39,121 nt of DNA from JADZAI01 sp046348585 (GCA_046348585.1 JAXMDZ010000026.1:1-39121); one strand, 5' to 3'. Shown: positions 23,065-32,438, numbered from the stretch's first letter. The notes: generated from the letters alone by a model not told the origin. Numbers and translations are program-made.

Positions 23065-23590
23065 GCGCGGCGAGCGCCGCCGCCGGGTCCGGCGCGATGC
23101 GATAGAGGTCCATCAGATTGGGCCGCGCGAAGCCGTTGGCGACGATGGTCCGCATCAGCGCGTCGAAGGTCGACCAGTAGTCGAGCGTGTCGACCAGCAC
23201 GATCGGCTTGGCGTGGCGGTCGAGCTGCGACCAGGTCATCATCTCGATGGTTTCGTCCATCGTGCCGATGCCGCCGGGCAGCGAGACGAAGGCGTCGGCG
23301 AAATCGAACATCATCTGCTTGCGTTCGTGCATCGACTGCACGACGTGCATCTCGGTCACGTCGTCCTGCGGTGCTTCGACATAGCGCAGGAAAGTCGGGA
23401 TCACCCCGATGACCTCGCCGCCCGCCCGCTTCGCGGCTCTTGCGACCGTGCCCATCAGCCCGATGCTGCCGCCGCCATAGACGAGGCGCAGCCCGGCTGC
23501 GGCGATCAGCCGCCCCATCTCGTCCGCCGCCGCGGCATAGGCGGGGTCCGCTCCGTCGGAGGCGGCGCAGAAGACGCAGATCGAGTTCAT
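23054..23590 (-). CDS. LOG family protein (TIGR00730), nucleotide 5'-monophosphate phosphoribohydrolase
   Basis: 178 residues from the ATG at 23590, which begins MNSICVFCAASDGADPAY, the usual family start. The longer frame upstream overlaps the cytochrome gene on the other strand. GGGSIGLMG, ERKQMMFDFADAFVSLPGGIGTMDE and TWSQLDRHAKPIVL are the Lysine decarboxylase-like/LOG signature, with the PGGxGTxxE nucleotide site. The family is often misnamed lysine decarboxylase. Characterised members release the base from AMP or cytokinin ribotides. The tail-to-tail overlap with rarD is 11 bases. The start is 100 bases from the divergent cytochrome c' gene. Confidence 0.92.
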   Translation of the reverse strand: MNSICVFCAASDGADPAYAAAADEMGRLIAAAGLRLVYGGGSIGLMGTVARAAKRAGGEVIGVIPTFLRYVEAPQDDVTEMHVVQSMHERKQMMFDFADAFVSLPGGIGTMDETIEMMTWSQLDRHAKPIVLVDTLDYWSTFDALMRTIVANGFARPNLMDLYRIAPDPAAALAALRP

Positions 23591-23690
23591 GGGCGGTCCT
23601 GAGGCAGCGGGAATCGATGGGCCGGGGTATATACGACCCGCGCCGCCTCGGTTAGCGTTGCGGCAAGGCGAACCCCTGACGAGAGGACAC

Positions 23691-24182
23691 ATGACGCGCG
23701 AACGCTTCAACTGGATCCTGACCGGACTGATCGTCGGCATCGCTATGGCGATGCTGGGCGTGACCAACGGCTTCGGCGCCGACCTGCCCGCCGGGCAGGC
23801 GCTGGTCGATCATCGCGTGGCCGCGCTGAAGAAGGCCGGCGGATCGATGCAGTTCTTCGCCCAGTATGACGGCTCGGACGCCGCCGCCGCGGTCGCCGCC
23901 GCCAAGGTGCTGGACGATACCGCCGCGGCGCTGCTGTCCTGGTTCCCCGAAGGCTCCGGCCCCGGCGGCGCGGGCGTCGAAAAGACCCGCGCGCTCCCCG
24001 TGATCTGGACCGACTTCGCCGACTTCGAGGCCAAGGCCAAGGCCTTCGACGATGCCGTCGGCCCGATGACCGCCGCCGCCGCGGCCAACGACGTCGCGGC
24101 CATCCAGGCCGCGCTGGCCGGGGTCGGCAAGTCCTGCAAGGCCTGCCACGAGACCTATCGCGGCCCCGAGGAAGACGAGTGA
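23691..24182 (+). CDS. class II cytochrome c (cytochrome c')
   Basis: 163 residues from an ATG with GAGAGG three to eight bases upstream. An N-terminal signal peptide runs to about residue 30 (ILTGLIVGIAMAMLGV, then FGA). The mature protein is helix-rich and alanine-rich, and the single heme site CKACH is very near the C-terminus (Cys149, Cys152, His153). That position defines the four-helix class II cytochrome c' fold. The heme is attached in the periplasm. Roles in the family include nitric oxide binding and electron transfer. An intrinsic terminator follows at 24218. Confidence 0.9.
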   Translation: MTRERFNWILTGLIVGIAMAMLGVTNGFGADLPAGQALVDHRVAALKKAGGSMQFFAQYDGSDAAAAVAAAKVLDDTAAALLSWFPEGSGPGGAGVEKTRALPVIWTDFADFEAKAKAFDDAVGPMTAAAAANDVAAIQAALAGVGKSCKACHETYRGPEEDE

Positions 24183-24217
24183 TCGGGACGGCACAGCCGC
24201 AGAATTAGAGAGGCGAG

Positions 24218-24251
24218 GGGGCTGCGAACCGCGTTCGCAGCCCCTATCTTT
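24218..24251 (+). terminator. intrinsic terminator after cytochrome c'
   Basis: Perfect 11-base arms GGGGCTGCGAA (24218-24228) and TTCGCAGCCCC (24234-24244) around CCGCG, followed by TATCTTT. It lies between the cytochrome stop and the ABC exporter ATG at 24258, so the exporter would need its own or a read-through transcript. Confidence 0.88.
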
Positions 24252-24257
24252 CGGGCG

Positions 24258-26132
24258 ATGAGTCCTCCGCCCCAAGCCGCCCCCGCCCCGAAATCCGCCG
24301 ACCGCTTCCGCACGGTCAGAGCGCTCGGTCCCTATCTCTGGCCCGCCGGCCACCCGAACCTGAAACGGCGGGTGGTGCTGGCGATCGCCTTCCTGATTCT
24401 CGCCAAGGTCGTCACCATCGTCATCCCGTTCATGTACGCATGGACGATCGACGCCCTTCAGCCCGGCCCCGCCTATCAGGGCCTCTCGGTGGCGCTCGGC
24501 CTGATCCTCGCCTACGGCGTCGGGCGCATCATGATGCAGGCCTTCGCGCAGCTGCGCGACGCGGTCTTCGCCAAGGTCGCCTATCGCGCCGTGCGCGAGG
24601 TGGCGATCAAGACCTTCCGCCACATCCACGCGCTCAGCCTGCGCTTCCATCTGGAGAAGCGCACCGGCGGCCTCAACCGGGTGATCGAGCGCGGCACCAA
24701 GGGCATCGACACGCTGCTGTCGTTCTCGCTGTTCTCGATCTTCCCGACGATCCTTGAGCTGACGCTCGTCTCGATCATCCTCATCGTCAACTTCAACATC
24801 TGGTTCGCCGTCGTCACGGTCGTCACCATCGTCCTCTACGGCTGGTTCACGATCGCGGTGACGGAGCGGCGCATCTCGATCCGCCGCGAGATGAACGAGA
24901 GCGACACCGACGCCAACACCAAGGCGGTCGACAGCCTGCTCAACTACGAGACGGTCAAGTATTTCAACGCCGAGGAGCACGAGGCCCGGCGCTTCGGCGT
25001 CGCCATGGACGTCTTCGCCCGCGCCTCGGAACGCTCGCAGACCTCGCTCTCGTTCCTCAACACCGGACAGGCGCTGATCATGGCGGTCGGCGTCACCATC
25101 GTCATGGCGATGGCGGCGATCGGCATCGACAAGGGCGCGATGACGCTGGGCGACCTGGTGCTGGTCAACGGCTTCCTGGTCCAGCTCTATGTCCCGCTCA
25201 ACCTGCTGGGCACGGTCTATCGCGAGATCAACCAGGCCGTCGTCGACATGGAGAAGATGTTCGACGTGCTGGGCGTTCCGGCCGAAGTGTCGGACAAGCC
25301 GGGCGCGCCGCCGCTGGCGGTGACCGGCGGCGAGATCGTCTTCGACAACGTGGTCTTCGCCTACGAGCCGGAGCGCACGATTCTCAAAGGGATCAGCTTC
25401 ACGGTTCCGGCCGGCAAGACGGTCGCGGTGGTCGGCCCTTCGGGCGCCGGCAAATCGACGCTCTCGCGCATTCTCTACCGCTTCTACGACATCCAGTCGG
25501 GCCGCGTGACCATCGACGGACAGGATTTGCGCGACGTGACGCAGACCAGCGTCCGCGCCGCCATCGGCATCGTTCCGCAGGATACGGTGCTGTTCAACGA
25601 CACCGTCGCCTACAATATCCGCTACGGCCGGGTGGACGCGACCGACGCCGAGGTCGAGGCGGCCGCCGGCCACGCCCAGATCGCCCCCTTCATCGCCAAG
25701 CTGCCGCTCGGCTATCGCGCCATGGTTGGCGAGCGCGGCCTGAAACTGTCGGGCGGCGAGAAGCAGCGCGTCGCCATCGCCCGCACGATCCTGAAGAACC
25801 CGCCCATCCTGCTGCTCGACGAGGCGACGAGCGCGCTCGACACCCACACCGAGCGCGAGATCCAGCAGGCGCTGAACGACATCTCGAAGAACCGCACCTC
25901 GCTGGTCATCGCCCATCGCCTTTCGACGGTGGTGGACGCCGATGAAATCCTCGTCCTGGTCGACGGGCAGATCGTCGAGCGCGGCCGCCACGAGGCGCTG
26001 CTAGCGCTGAACGGCGTCTATGCCGGCATGTGGAACCGCCAGCGCGAAGCCGCCGAGGCGCGCGACAAGCTGGTGGACGCTTTCGGCGCGGCCGATCCGC
26101 TGGCCGATCTCGGCAGCGCCGCGGCGGACTAG
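24258..26132 (+). CDS. Atm1/HMT1-type ABC exporter (fused permease and ATPase)
   Basis: 624 residues. The N-terminal ~310 residues form six membrane helices, with the Atm1-specific stretches FHLEKRTGGLNRVIERGTKGID and NYETVKYFNAEEHEARRF that line the glutathione-binding cavity. The ATPase has Walker A GPSGAGKST near 392, Q-loop IVPQDTVLFNDT, signature LSGGEKQRVAIAR near 497, Walker B ILLLDEATSALD near 518 and the switch AHRLSTV. The alphaproteobacterial Atm1 of Novosphingobium exports glutathione-conjugated metals and links to Fe-S biogenesis in mitochondria, so a glutathione conjugate is the likely cargo. It fits the presence of gor in this genome, though the genes are far apart. Confidence 0.93.
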   Translation: MSPPPQAAPAPKSADRFRTVRALGPYLWPAGHPNLKRRVVLAIAFLILAKVVTIVIPFMYAWTIDALQPGPAYQGLSVALGLILAYGVGRIMMQAFAQLRDAVFAKVAYRAVREVAIKTFRHIHALSLRFHLEKRTGGLNRVIERGTKGIDTLLSFSLFSIFPTILELTLVSIILIVNFNIWFAVVTVVTIVLYGWFTIAVTERRISIRREMNESDTDANTKAVDSLLNYETVKYFNAEEHEARRFGVAMDVFARASERSQTSLSFLNTGQALIMAVGVTIVMAMAAIGIDKGAMTLGDLVLVNGFLVQLYVPLNLLGTVYREINQAVVDMEKMFDVLGVPAEVSDKPGAPPLAVTGGEIVFDNVVFAYEPERTILKGISFTVPAGKTVAVVGPSGAGKSTLSRILYRFYDIQSGRVTIDGQDLRDVTQTSVRAAIGIVPQDTVLFNDTVAYNIRYGRVDATDAEVEAAAGHAQIAPFIAKLPLGYRAMVGERGLKLSGGEKQRVAIARTILKNPPILLLDEATSALDTHTEREIQQALNDISKNRTSLVIAHRLSTVVDADEILVLVDGQIVERGRHEALLALNGVYAGMWNRQREAAEARDKLVDAFGAADPLADLGSAAAD

Positions 26133-26133
26133 C

Positions 26134-26158
26134 GGCCCGCGCCGGTCAGGCGCGGGCC
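26134..26158. terminator. strong hairpin between convergent ABC exporter and hydrolase genes
   Basis: Perfect 10-base arms GGCCCGCGCC (26134-26143) and GGCGCGGGCC (26149-26158) around GGTCA, whose TCA is the hydrolase stop codon. It lies directly after the exporter stop. No T-run follows on either strand, so termination is plausible but not of the classical type. Confidence 0.5.
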
Positions 26159-27111
26159 TCGCCGAGGAAGCTGAGGACGTCTGCGAATACCTCGGCGTCG
26201 TGACCGGCCCAGACATGGCCGCCCTCGGGCAGTTCCACCAGCCGCGCGCCGGGAACGGTCGCGGCGATGTGGCGGGCGGCCACCAGCGTTTCGAAGCGGT
26301 CGTCGGCGAGCGAGAGCGCCAGCGTCGGCGCGCGGATCGTCTCCAGCGCCATCGGGGCGGCGGCGGCGACCAGCCGCGCATCGATGCGGAACCCCTCGGT
26401 GCGGTCGCTGACCGGCAGGATGTGGGCGAGGATCGCCCGGACGCGGGCCTGTTCGTCGGGCGCGGCCTTCGCGACCAGCGCCGGATCGGTGGCGAGCAGC
26501 GTGCCGATCATCTTGTCCTCGGCGAGCTGAAGGCCGAGCCAGAACAGGAAATCGGATTGCAGGGCGTAGTCGATGATCGCCTGCGCGAACGGGCCGGGCG
26601 GCTGCGGCGGCGCCTGCGTGGGGGCCCAGGCGGCGGGCACCATGGCGATCAGCGCGCTGCACCGGTCGGGATGGCGGATGGCGAACTGGATCGCCGACAG
26701 CGCCCCGGCCGAACCGCCGATCACCGGCGCGCGGTCGATGCCGAGCCCATCCAGCAGATCGGCGAAGGCGTCGGCCTGATGCTCGGCGGAAGGATCGCCC
26801 GGCGCGGCGGAACGCAGATAGCCGAAGCGCGACGGGGCGATCACCCGGCGGCCCGCCGCGGCGATGCGGCGGGCGAAGTCGAGGCCCTGATCGAAGCCGC
26901 CGCCGGTGCCGTGGACCATCAGCACGGGCGGTCCGTCGCCCTCCGCCGCATATTCCAGCGCGCCGAAGCGGGTGGAGACCAGCGTGCTGCGGCCTGTCGT
27001 GCGGGCGCGGGCGGCGGCAAGGGCGGCGGCATAGCTGCGCCAGGTCGCGCCGCCCCCAGCGAGCGCGCCGAGGCCGGCCAGTCCGAGTGCCAGAACAGTG
27101 CGCCGTCTCAT
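26146..27111 (-). CDS. alpha/beta hydrolase, probably exported
   Basis: 321 residues. The N-terminus MRRRTVLALGLAGLGALAGGG is a basic-then-hydrophobic signal or anchor, faintly Tat-like but lacking a full twin-arginine motif. The fold shows VLMVHGTGGGFDQG (oxyanion), PSRFGYLRS, the nucleophile elbow GGSAGA with Ser134, the acid in LADDRFE and LPEGGHVW with the catalytic His. The family is the general Abhydrolase_1 group (esterase, dehalogenase or lactonase). It is downstream of the RND operon on the same strand with a 72-base gap. Substrate unknown. Confidence 0.87.
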   Translation of the reverse strand: MRRRTVLALGLAGLGALAGGGATWRSYAAALAAARARTTGRSTLVSTRFGALEYAAEGDGPPVLMVHGTGGGFDQGLDFARRIAAAGRRVIAPSRFGYLRSAAPGDPSAEHQADAFADLLDGLGIDRAPVIGGSAGALSAIQFAIRHPDRCSALIAMVPAAWAPTQAPPQPPGPFAQAIIDYALQSDFLFWLGLQLAEDKMIGTLLATDPALVAKAAPDEQARVRAILAHILPVSDRTEGFRIDARLVAAAAPMALETIRAPTLALSLADDRFETLVAARHIAATVPGARLVELPEGGHVWAGHDAEVFADVLSFLGEARA

Positions 27112-27183
27112 GCCCGCTTCCCCGCGCCGGGACCGCGAGCCTAGACCGGCGGCGGAGGCGGGGCCAGTTGGCCCGAAGGCCTC

Positions 27184-30100
27184 TTATTCCGCCGGCGAGG
27201 GGTGCCCCGTCTTCGCGCCGAAGACGCGGGTCTTCGCCCAGCGCAGCAGGCGGACGAGGCGGCCGTGCTCGCGCATGGCCTGCGGCAGCGCCAGCATGCA
27301 GGGCGTCACCATCAGCGTCAGCAGGCTGGCGAACAGCAGGCCCCATACGATGGCGGTCGCCATCGGCACCCAGGGCGCGGCGTCCGGCCCGCCGATATGG
27401 ACCGCCTGCTTGGCGAAATCGACCTCGAAGGCGAGCATCATCGGCAGCAGGCCGGCGATCGCCGTCACCTTGGTCAGCAGCACGGGGCGGAAACGCTGCG
27501 CCGCCGTGCGGGTCGCGGCTTCATAGACATCCATCCCCTGACGGCGCAGATGCTGGAACGTGTCCACGAACACGATGTTGTTGTTCACGATGATGCCGGC
27601 GAGCGCCACCACCCCGGTCCCGCTCATGATGATCGAGAATTTCTGCCCCATGATCAGGATGCCCAGAAGCACGCCGACCGTGGAGAAGATCACGGCGCTC
27701 AGCACGATCGTCATGTGCCAGTAGGAATTGAACTGGAGCAGCATGATGGTGCCGATCAGCATCATCGTGCCGATCGCGGCGACCATCAGGAAGGCCATCG
27801 ACTCCGCCTCCTGCTCGTCGGAGCCGCGGAACTTCACCTCGACGCGCGGATCGAGCCCGGCCCCGGCGACCCACTGGCGGATCTTGGCGACCTCGGCGGT
27901 CGGCAGCGCCCCGGGGGCGGCGTTCGCCAGCACGCGCAGCACGCGCTTGCCGTCGACCCGCACCACCTTGTTCACCTGCGGCTGCGGCGTGACGGTGATG
28001 AAATTGGTGATCGGCACCATGCCCTGATTGGTCGGCACCCTCAGCTCCGACAGCGCGCCGAGCGAACGCTGGTCGAGCGGGAAGCGGACGCGGATATCGA
28101 CCTCACGGGTCGCGTCGTTGGGGCGGTATTCGCCGACCTTGACGCCGGTGGTGACGAGCTGGACGACTGCTCCGACATCGGTGACGGACGCGCCGTATTC
28201 GCCGGCCCGGGCGCGATCGACCTTCACGGCCCATTCGATGCCGGGCAGGGGACGCGAATCCTCGACGTCGACGAGGCCGGGCTGCGCGACCATGAAGGCG
28301 CGCAGCTTCAGGAGCGTGGCGTTCAGCGCCTCCGGCTCGTCGGAGCGCAGCTCCACGTCGATGTCCTTGCCCTGCACCGGTCCGTTGCGGACCTCGCGGA
28401 CCTCGACCTTGAGGCCGGGCACGTCGCCGATGGCGGTCCGCAGGTCTTCGACGATCGCCTTGCCAGGCTTGCGCTGGGCGTAGGGCAGGAACTCGATATT
28501 GATGATGCCGATCGAATCTTCGGGCAGCTGCTGGAAGCCGCCGCCGGTGATGCCGGTGACGGTGTAGACGCCCTTGAGGCCCGGCACGGTGAGCACCCGT
28601 CGCTCGACCTCGACGGTCAGGTCGCGCTTCTCGGCCGCCGACAGATTGCCGCGCGCCGAAACCAGAACGTTGACGAATTCGGGATCGGAGTCGACGAAGA
28701 ACTCCGCGCCGTTGTTGTTGCCGATGAAGATGAAATAGACGCCGAACAGCACGCCGATGGCGCCGAGGATGATCCGCCCCGGCTTGCGCACCCGGCGCGC
28801 GATGAAGCGGGCATAGGCGCCCGTGACGCCGGGGATCTCGCCGATATTGCCCTGTTCGGACGCGGCGACGGCCTTCAGCGCCTCCTCGCCGCCCGGCGGA
28901 TGGCGGCCGAAGCGCCCGCCGATGACCGGCAGGAAGATCATGGCGACCAGCGTCGAGGCGGTCAGCACCGCGATCAGCGTGACTGGGAAGTAGCTCATGA
29001 ACTTGCCGGCGATGCCGGGCCACAGCAGCATCGGCAGGAAGGCCGCGATGGTCGCCGCCGCCGACGAGACGACGGGCCAGAACATGCGCGTGCCGGCGAT
29101 CAGGTAGGCTTCGCGCGGCGGCATGCCCTCGGCCATCTTCCGGTCGGCGAACTCGACCACGATGATCGCGCCGTCCACCAGCATGCCGACCGAGAGGATC
29201 AGCGAGAACATCACCATCGAGTTCAGCGTCATGCCGCTGAACCACAGGAAGGCGATGCCGAGGATGAACGAGGTCGGAATGGCGAAGCCGACGAGGAGGC
29301 CCGAGCGGATGCCGAGCGCCGCCACGACGACGATCATCACCAGCACGACGGCGAGCACCACGGCCTGGGTGAGGCTGTGGATGGTGCGCTCGACCCAGAC
29401 GGACTGGTCCTGCGTATAGGTGACGGTGACGCCGGGCGGCCAGGACGGAAGATCCTTCTCGACCGTGGCCTTCGCGGCCTCAATCGTCTCCATCATGTTG
29501 GTGCCCGACCGCTTGACGACTTCGAGCGAGACCGAGGGCTTGCCGTTGAAGCGGGCGAAGCGGTCGGGATCGACGAAGGTGCGGCGGATGTCGGCGACGT
29601 CGCCCAGCGTCACGACGCGGCCTTCCGACTGCTTGATCGGCAGGCTGAGCACGTCGTCGCGGGTCTCGATAAGGCCCGGCACCTTGACCGCGAACCGGCC
29701 CTGTCCGGTGTCGAGCGAGCCGGCGGGCACGAGCTGGTTGTTGCGCGTGACGGCCTGGAAGAACTCGCCGAGCGATACGCCGTAGCTTTGCAGCTTGGCC
29801 GGATCGATGACGATCTCCAGCAGGTCGTCGCGGGTGCCCGAGACGTCGGCCGACAGCACGGTCGGCAGCGCCTCCAGCTTCTCCTCCAGCCGTTCGGCGA
29901 GCTTGAACAGCAGGCGGTCCGGGATCTCGCCCGAAAGGACGATGGTCAGCGACGGATTGAGCGCGGTCGAGGCCTCCTGGACGATCGGCTCGCGCGTGTC
30001 CTCGGGCAGATCGGCCTTGGCCATGTCCACCTTCTCGCGGACCTGGCGGATCGCCTTCTCGCTGTCGAAATTGACGTCGAACTCAAGGCCGATATTGGCG

Positions 30101-30366
30101 ACGCCGAGCACCGTCGTGGCGGTGATCTTCTTCAGCCCCTCGATGGTGCGCAGCTGCGTCTCCATCGGGCGCACCAGCAGCCGCTCGGCGTCCTCCGGGC
30201 TGATGCCGGGGTGGATCACGGTGATGTTGACGAACGGGAACTGGATGTCCGGGTCCGCCTCGCGCGGGATCGAGGTGAAGGCGAGGAAACCGATCAGCAG
30301 CGTCGCCGCGATCATCGCATAGACGAGGCGGGAATTGGTGACGGCCCAGGCGACGATGCCGGTCAT
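27184..30366 (-). CDS. RND family efflux transporter permease (AcrB/CusA superfamily)
   Basis: 1060 residues, a full RND pump. TM1 is at 10-31, then a porter domain, TM2-6 (about 330-480), a second porter domain and TM7-12 at the C-terminus. The start at 30366 (MTGIVAWAVTNSRLVY) follows the adaptor stop by 11 bases. The TM4 segment reads GMLVDGAIIVVEF: Asp398 matches AcrB Asp407, but the next residue, Asp408 in AcrB, is Gly399. In TM10 the segment GIIVNNNIVFVDT has Asn928 where AcrB has Lys940. Energy coupling may therefore differ from AcrB, as in other VDGAI/VNN-type pumps. Substrates cannot be predicted; no outer-membrane channel gene is in the operon. Confidence 0.93.
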   Translation of the reverse strand: MTGIVAWAVTNSRLVYAMIAATLLIGFLAFTSIPREADPDIQFPFVNITVIHPGISPEDAERLLVRPMETQLRTIEGLKKITATTVLGVANIGLEFDVNFDSEKAIRQVREKVDMAKADLPEDTREPIVQEASTALNPSLTIVLSGEIPDRLLFKLAERLEEKLEALPTVLSADVSGTRDDLLEIVIDPAKLQSYGVSLGEFFQAVTRNNQLVPAGSLDTGQGRFAVKVPGLIETRDDVLSLPIKQSEGRVVTLGDVADIRRTFVDPDRFARFNGKPSVSLEVVKRSGTNMMETIEAAKATVEKDLPSWPPGVTVTYTQDQSVWVERTIHSLTQAVVLAVVLVMIVVVAALGIRSGLLVGFAIPTSFILGIAFLWFSGMTLNSMVMFSLILSVGMLVDGAIIVVEFADRKMAEGMPPREAYLIAGTRMFWPVVSSAAATIAAFLPMLLWPGIAGKFMSYFPVTLIAVLTASTLVAMIFLPVIGGRFGRHPPGGEEALKAVAASEQGNIGEIPGVTGAYARFIARRVRKPGRIILGAIGVLFGVYFIFIGNNNGAEFFVDSDPEFVNVLVSARGNLSAAEKRDLTVEVERRVLTVPGLKGVYTVTGITGGGFQQLPEDSIGIINIEFLPYAQRKPGKAIVEDLRTAIGDVPGLKVEVREVRNGPVQGKDIDVELRSDEPEALNATLLKLRAFMVAQPGLVDVEDSRPLPGIEWAVKVDRARAGEYGASVTDVGAVVQLVTTGVKVGEYRPNDATREVDIRVRFPLDQRSLGALSELRVPTNQGMVPITNFITVTPQPQVNKVVRVDGKRVLRVLANAAPGALPTAEVAKIRQWVAGAGLDPRVEVKFRGSDEQEAESMAFLMVAAIGTMMLIGTIMLLQFNSYWHMTIVLSAVIFSTVGVLLGILIMGQKFSIIMSGTGVVALAGIIVNNNIVFVDTFQHLRRQGMDVYEAATRTAAQRFRPVLLTKVTAIAGLLPMMLAFEVDFAKQAVHIGGPDAAPWVPMATAIVWGLLFASLLTLMVTPCMLALPQAMREHGRLVRLLRWAKTRVFGAKTGHPSPAE

Positions 30367-30377
30367 GGCGCAGCCCC

Positions 30378-31535
30378 CTAATTGGCGCTGGCGGCGGGAA
30401 CGGCCGGACCGCTCTCGGCGGCCACCGTCTCGCCCTTCACGGCGTCCTCGGGCACCGCCGTCACCGTCTCGCCGTCGCGGACATATTCCTGGCCGACCGT
30501 GATGACGCTCGCCTCGTCGGGCAGGCCCGCCACCCACATGCCGTCGGCGCTGTCGCCGACCACCGTGACGGGCACGAAGCGCACGACGCCGTCCTGCACC
30601 AGCTTGACGCCGATGCGGCCCGCATCGTCGAGCGAAAGCACCGCGGGCGACAGGCGCATGGCGGGGACCGTGTCGGAGGCGATGCGGATGTCGGCGGTGA
30701 CGCCGTCGCGGAGCGCGAAGTCCGGGTTGGGGACGGTCATCTCCAGGCGGAAGGTGCGGGTCGCCGGGTCGGCGGCGCTGGCGAGGAAGGTGACCTTGCC
30801 CTCGACCGTCTCGCCGGTGACGAGCCGCGCCGTGCCGGTCGTGCCGGCCGAGACGTTGGCGATCTGGCTCTCGGCGACGTTGCCGACCACCAGGAAGGGC
30901 TCGGCCCCGACGACATAGGCGCAGGGCGCGCCCGGCGTCATGTAGTCGCCGATTTCGACCGGCCGGTCGTCCACCACGCCGTCGAAGGGCGCACGCATCA
31001 CGGTGTAGGAGAGCTGCTCCTCCATGACGCGGATATTGGCCTGCGCCGCCTCGAAGGCGGCGAGGGCGGCGGCGGTCTGGGTTTCGGAGCGGTGGCCCTT
31101 CTTCTCCAGCGCGACCGCCGCCTCGTATTCGAGCTGGGCCTGCTTGAGCTGGGCGCGGGCCTGATCGAGCTGGGCCTGGCGCGCCCCGACATCGAGTTCG
31201 CAGATCGGGTCGCCCGCCTTGACGCGCGCCCCCTTCGCGCCCGGCACGCCGGTGACCCGGCCCGACATCTCGGCCTTGATCTGGACCTTCAGCTCGGCCT
31301 CGGTGCGGCCGCGCAGGACGAGTTCGGCCCCGTGCGGCTCATTGCGCATCGCACGGACGCGGACGGTCGCCATGTGGCGCTCGGCCGTCTGCTCGCCGAC
31401 GCCGGGTTCGGGGTTCTTGGGCGCGCCGTTGCCGCCGAAGACGGCGCCAAAGCCGACCCACAGCACCGCCACCAGCAGAATGCCGCCGGCCCAGAGATAG
31501 GAGGGATTGAGGGACTTCAGGACCTTCAGGGACAT
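30378..31535 (-). CDS. RND efflux periplasmic adaptor (membrane-fusion protein)
   Basis: 385 residues from the ATG at 31535, chosen because MSLKVLKSLNPSYLWAGGILLVAV is a normal anchored start; the frame extends upstream only over the PadR gene. One N-terminal membrane helix is followed by lipoyl halves (KAEMSGRVTGVPGAKGARVKAGDPICELD and LSYTVMRAPFDGVVDDRPVEIGDYM). Between them is an alpha-helical hairpin (QAQLDQARAQLKQAQLEYEAAV), then beta-barrel and membrane-proximal domains. It bridges the inner-membrane pump to an outer-membrane factor. It starts four bases after padR and ends 11 before the pump gene, so all three form one operon. Confidence 0.93.
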   Translation of the reverse strand: MSLKVLKSLNPSYLWAGGILLVAVLWVGFGAVFGGNGAPKNPEPGVGEQTAERHMATVRVRAMRNEPHGAELVLRGRTEAELKVQIKAEMSGRVTGVPGAKGARVKAGDPICELDVGARQAQLDQARAQLKQAQLEYEAAVALEKKGHRSETQTAAALAAFEAAQANIRVMEEQLSYTVMRAPFDGVVDDRPVEIGDYMTPGAPCAYVVGAEPFLVVGNVAESQIANVSAGTTGTARLVTGETVEGKVTFLASAADPATRTFRLEMTVPNPDFALRDGVTADIRIASDTVPAMRLSPAVLSLDDAGRIGVKLVQDGVVRFVPVTVVGDSADGMWVAGLPDEASVITVGQEYVRDGETVTAVPEDAVKGETVAAESGPAVPAASAN

Positions 31536-31539
31536 GGGC

Positions 31540-32109
31540 CTACTCCGCCGCCTGGGCGGCGAGGGGGGAGGGGGACGAAGCCGCATCCAGCGCCGCCGCT
31601 TCCAGGGCGGCGCGGTGGCGGCGCAGATAGGCGAGACCGGACTCGAGCATGGTCCGGGTGATTCCATTGACGAAGCGTCCGCCGGGGCTGGCCTCGCACA
31701 GCGCGGCTTCGTCCTCGGCGAAGGCGAGGCGGGCATGCCAGGCGGCGACCTGCTCGTCGATCATGCGCACGACCTGGGCGCGCGGCAGGCATTCGGCGAA
31801 CAGCATCGCGAACAGGAAGGGGGCGCGGTATTTCTCCTCCGGCATCGGGCCGCACAGCGTGTGCAGGAAATAGGCCCGGCCCGCTTGGGTCAGCGCGTAG
31901 ATCTTCTTGTCGCCCCGGCCCCTTCCGCCTTCGGTCCGCGCGGCGATCAGTCCCTCGTCGGCCAGCCGCGACAGGGCCGGATAGATCGAGCCGAACGAGG
32001 CGTCGATCATGCCCGCCGCCGCGCCGCGTTCGAGGTTCTTCTTGATGTCGTAGCCGCTGGCTTCCTGCCCCATCAGCGACGCCAGACAGAGCATCTTCAC
32101 GTCAAGCAT
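31540..32109 (-). CDS. PadR family transcriptional regulator
   Basis: 189 residues. The N-terminal winged helix is typical of PadR: MLCLASLMGQEASGYDIKKNLE, then SFGSIYPALSRLADEGLIAAR and KKIYALTQAGRAYFLHTL. The C-terminal half is helical and should form the dimer coiled-coil of the longer (Vir_act_alpha_C) PadR subgroup. As first gene of the pump operon it most likely represses its own transcription and is relieved by a pump substrate. Upstream sequence has an AT-rich patch with a repeated ATCGC (minus strand, 32122-32140) and a GCGAG/CTCGC inverted repeat (32145-32160) as candidate operator elements. Confidence 0.92.
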   Translation of the reverse strand: MLDVKMLCLASLMGQEASGYDIKKNLERGAAAGMIDASFGSIYPALSRLADEGLIAARTEGGRGRGDKKIYALTQAGRAYFLHTLCGPMPEEKYRAPFLFAMLFAECLPRAQVVRMIDEQVAAWHARLAFAEDEAALCEASPGGRFVNGITRTMLESGLAYLRRHRAALEAAALDAASSPSPLAAQAAE

Positions 32110-32438
32110 CGGTCGGCAGCCTTATTGCGATGCGATATATAGGGGCGAGATAGCACTCGCGGCAGAGAATACAAGTGACGGCTAAACAACGGCTTGCGGA
32201 TTCACTGCCGGTTTGAAGGAGCGCCCTCCGGCCGGTCCCCGCGAGGCGCTGCGCCGGCGGTTTCCGGAGCGTCCGGACGCCCACCCCCAAGTGCCACGGC
32301 CGGACGGAATTTGCAAGTCATTCGCAAATAGCGCGGTCGAGCACCCGCACTGACGTGCCTGAGTCATCGTCAAAGCGACCATGAACAACCTATTGTAGAT
32401 AAAAGAAAAAATATCGAACTTGAATCGCTTTCTCAATT

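Noticed and set aside
23652..25991. 779-codon open frame antisense to cytochrome c' and the ABC exporter
   Set aside because: GC-rich codon bias keeps antisense frames open. The product is low-complexity, rich in Asp, Arg, Val and Ala with no domain, while the opposite strand has two clear protein families.
27202..30381. 1059-codon open frame antisense to the RND pump
   Set aside because: Its composition is an Asp/Arg/His-rich shadow of the pump gene; the pump has all family motifs.
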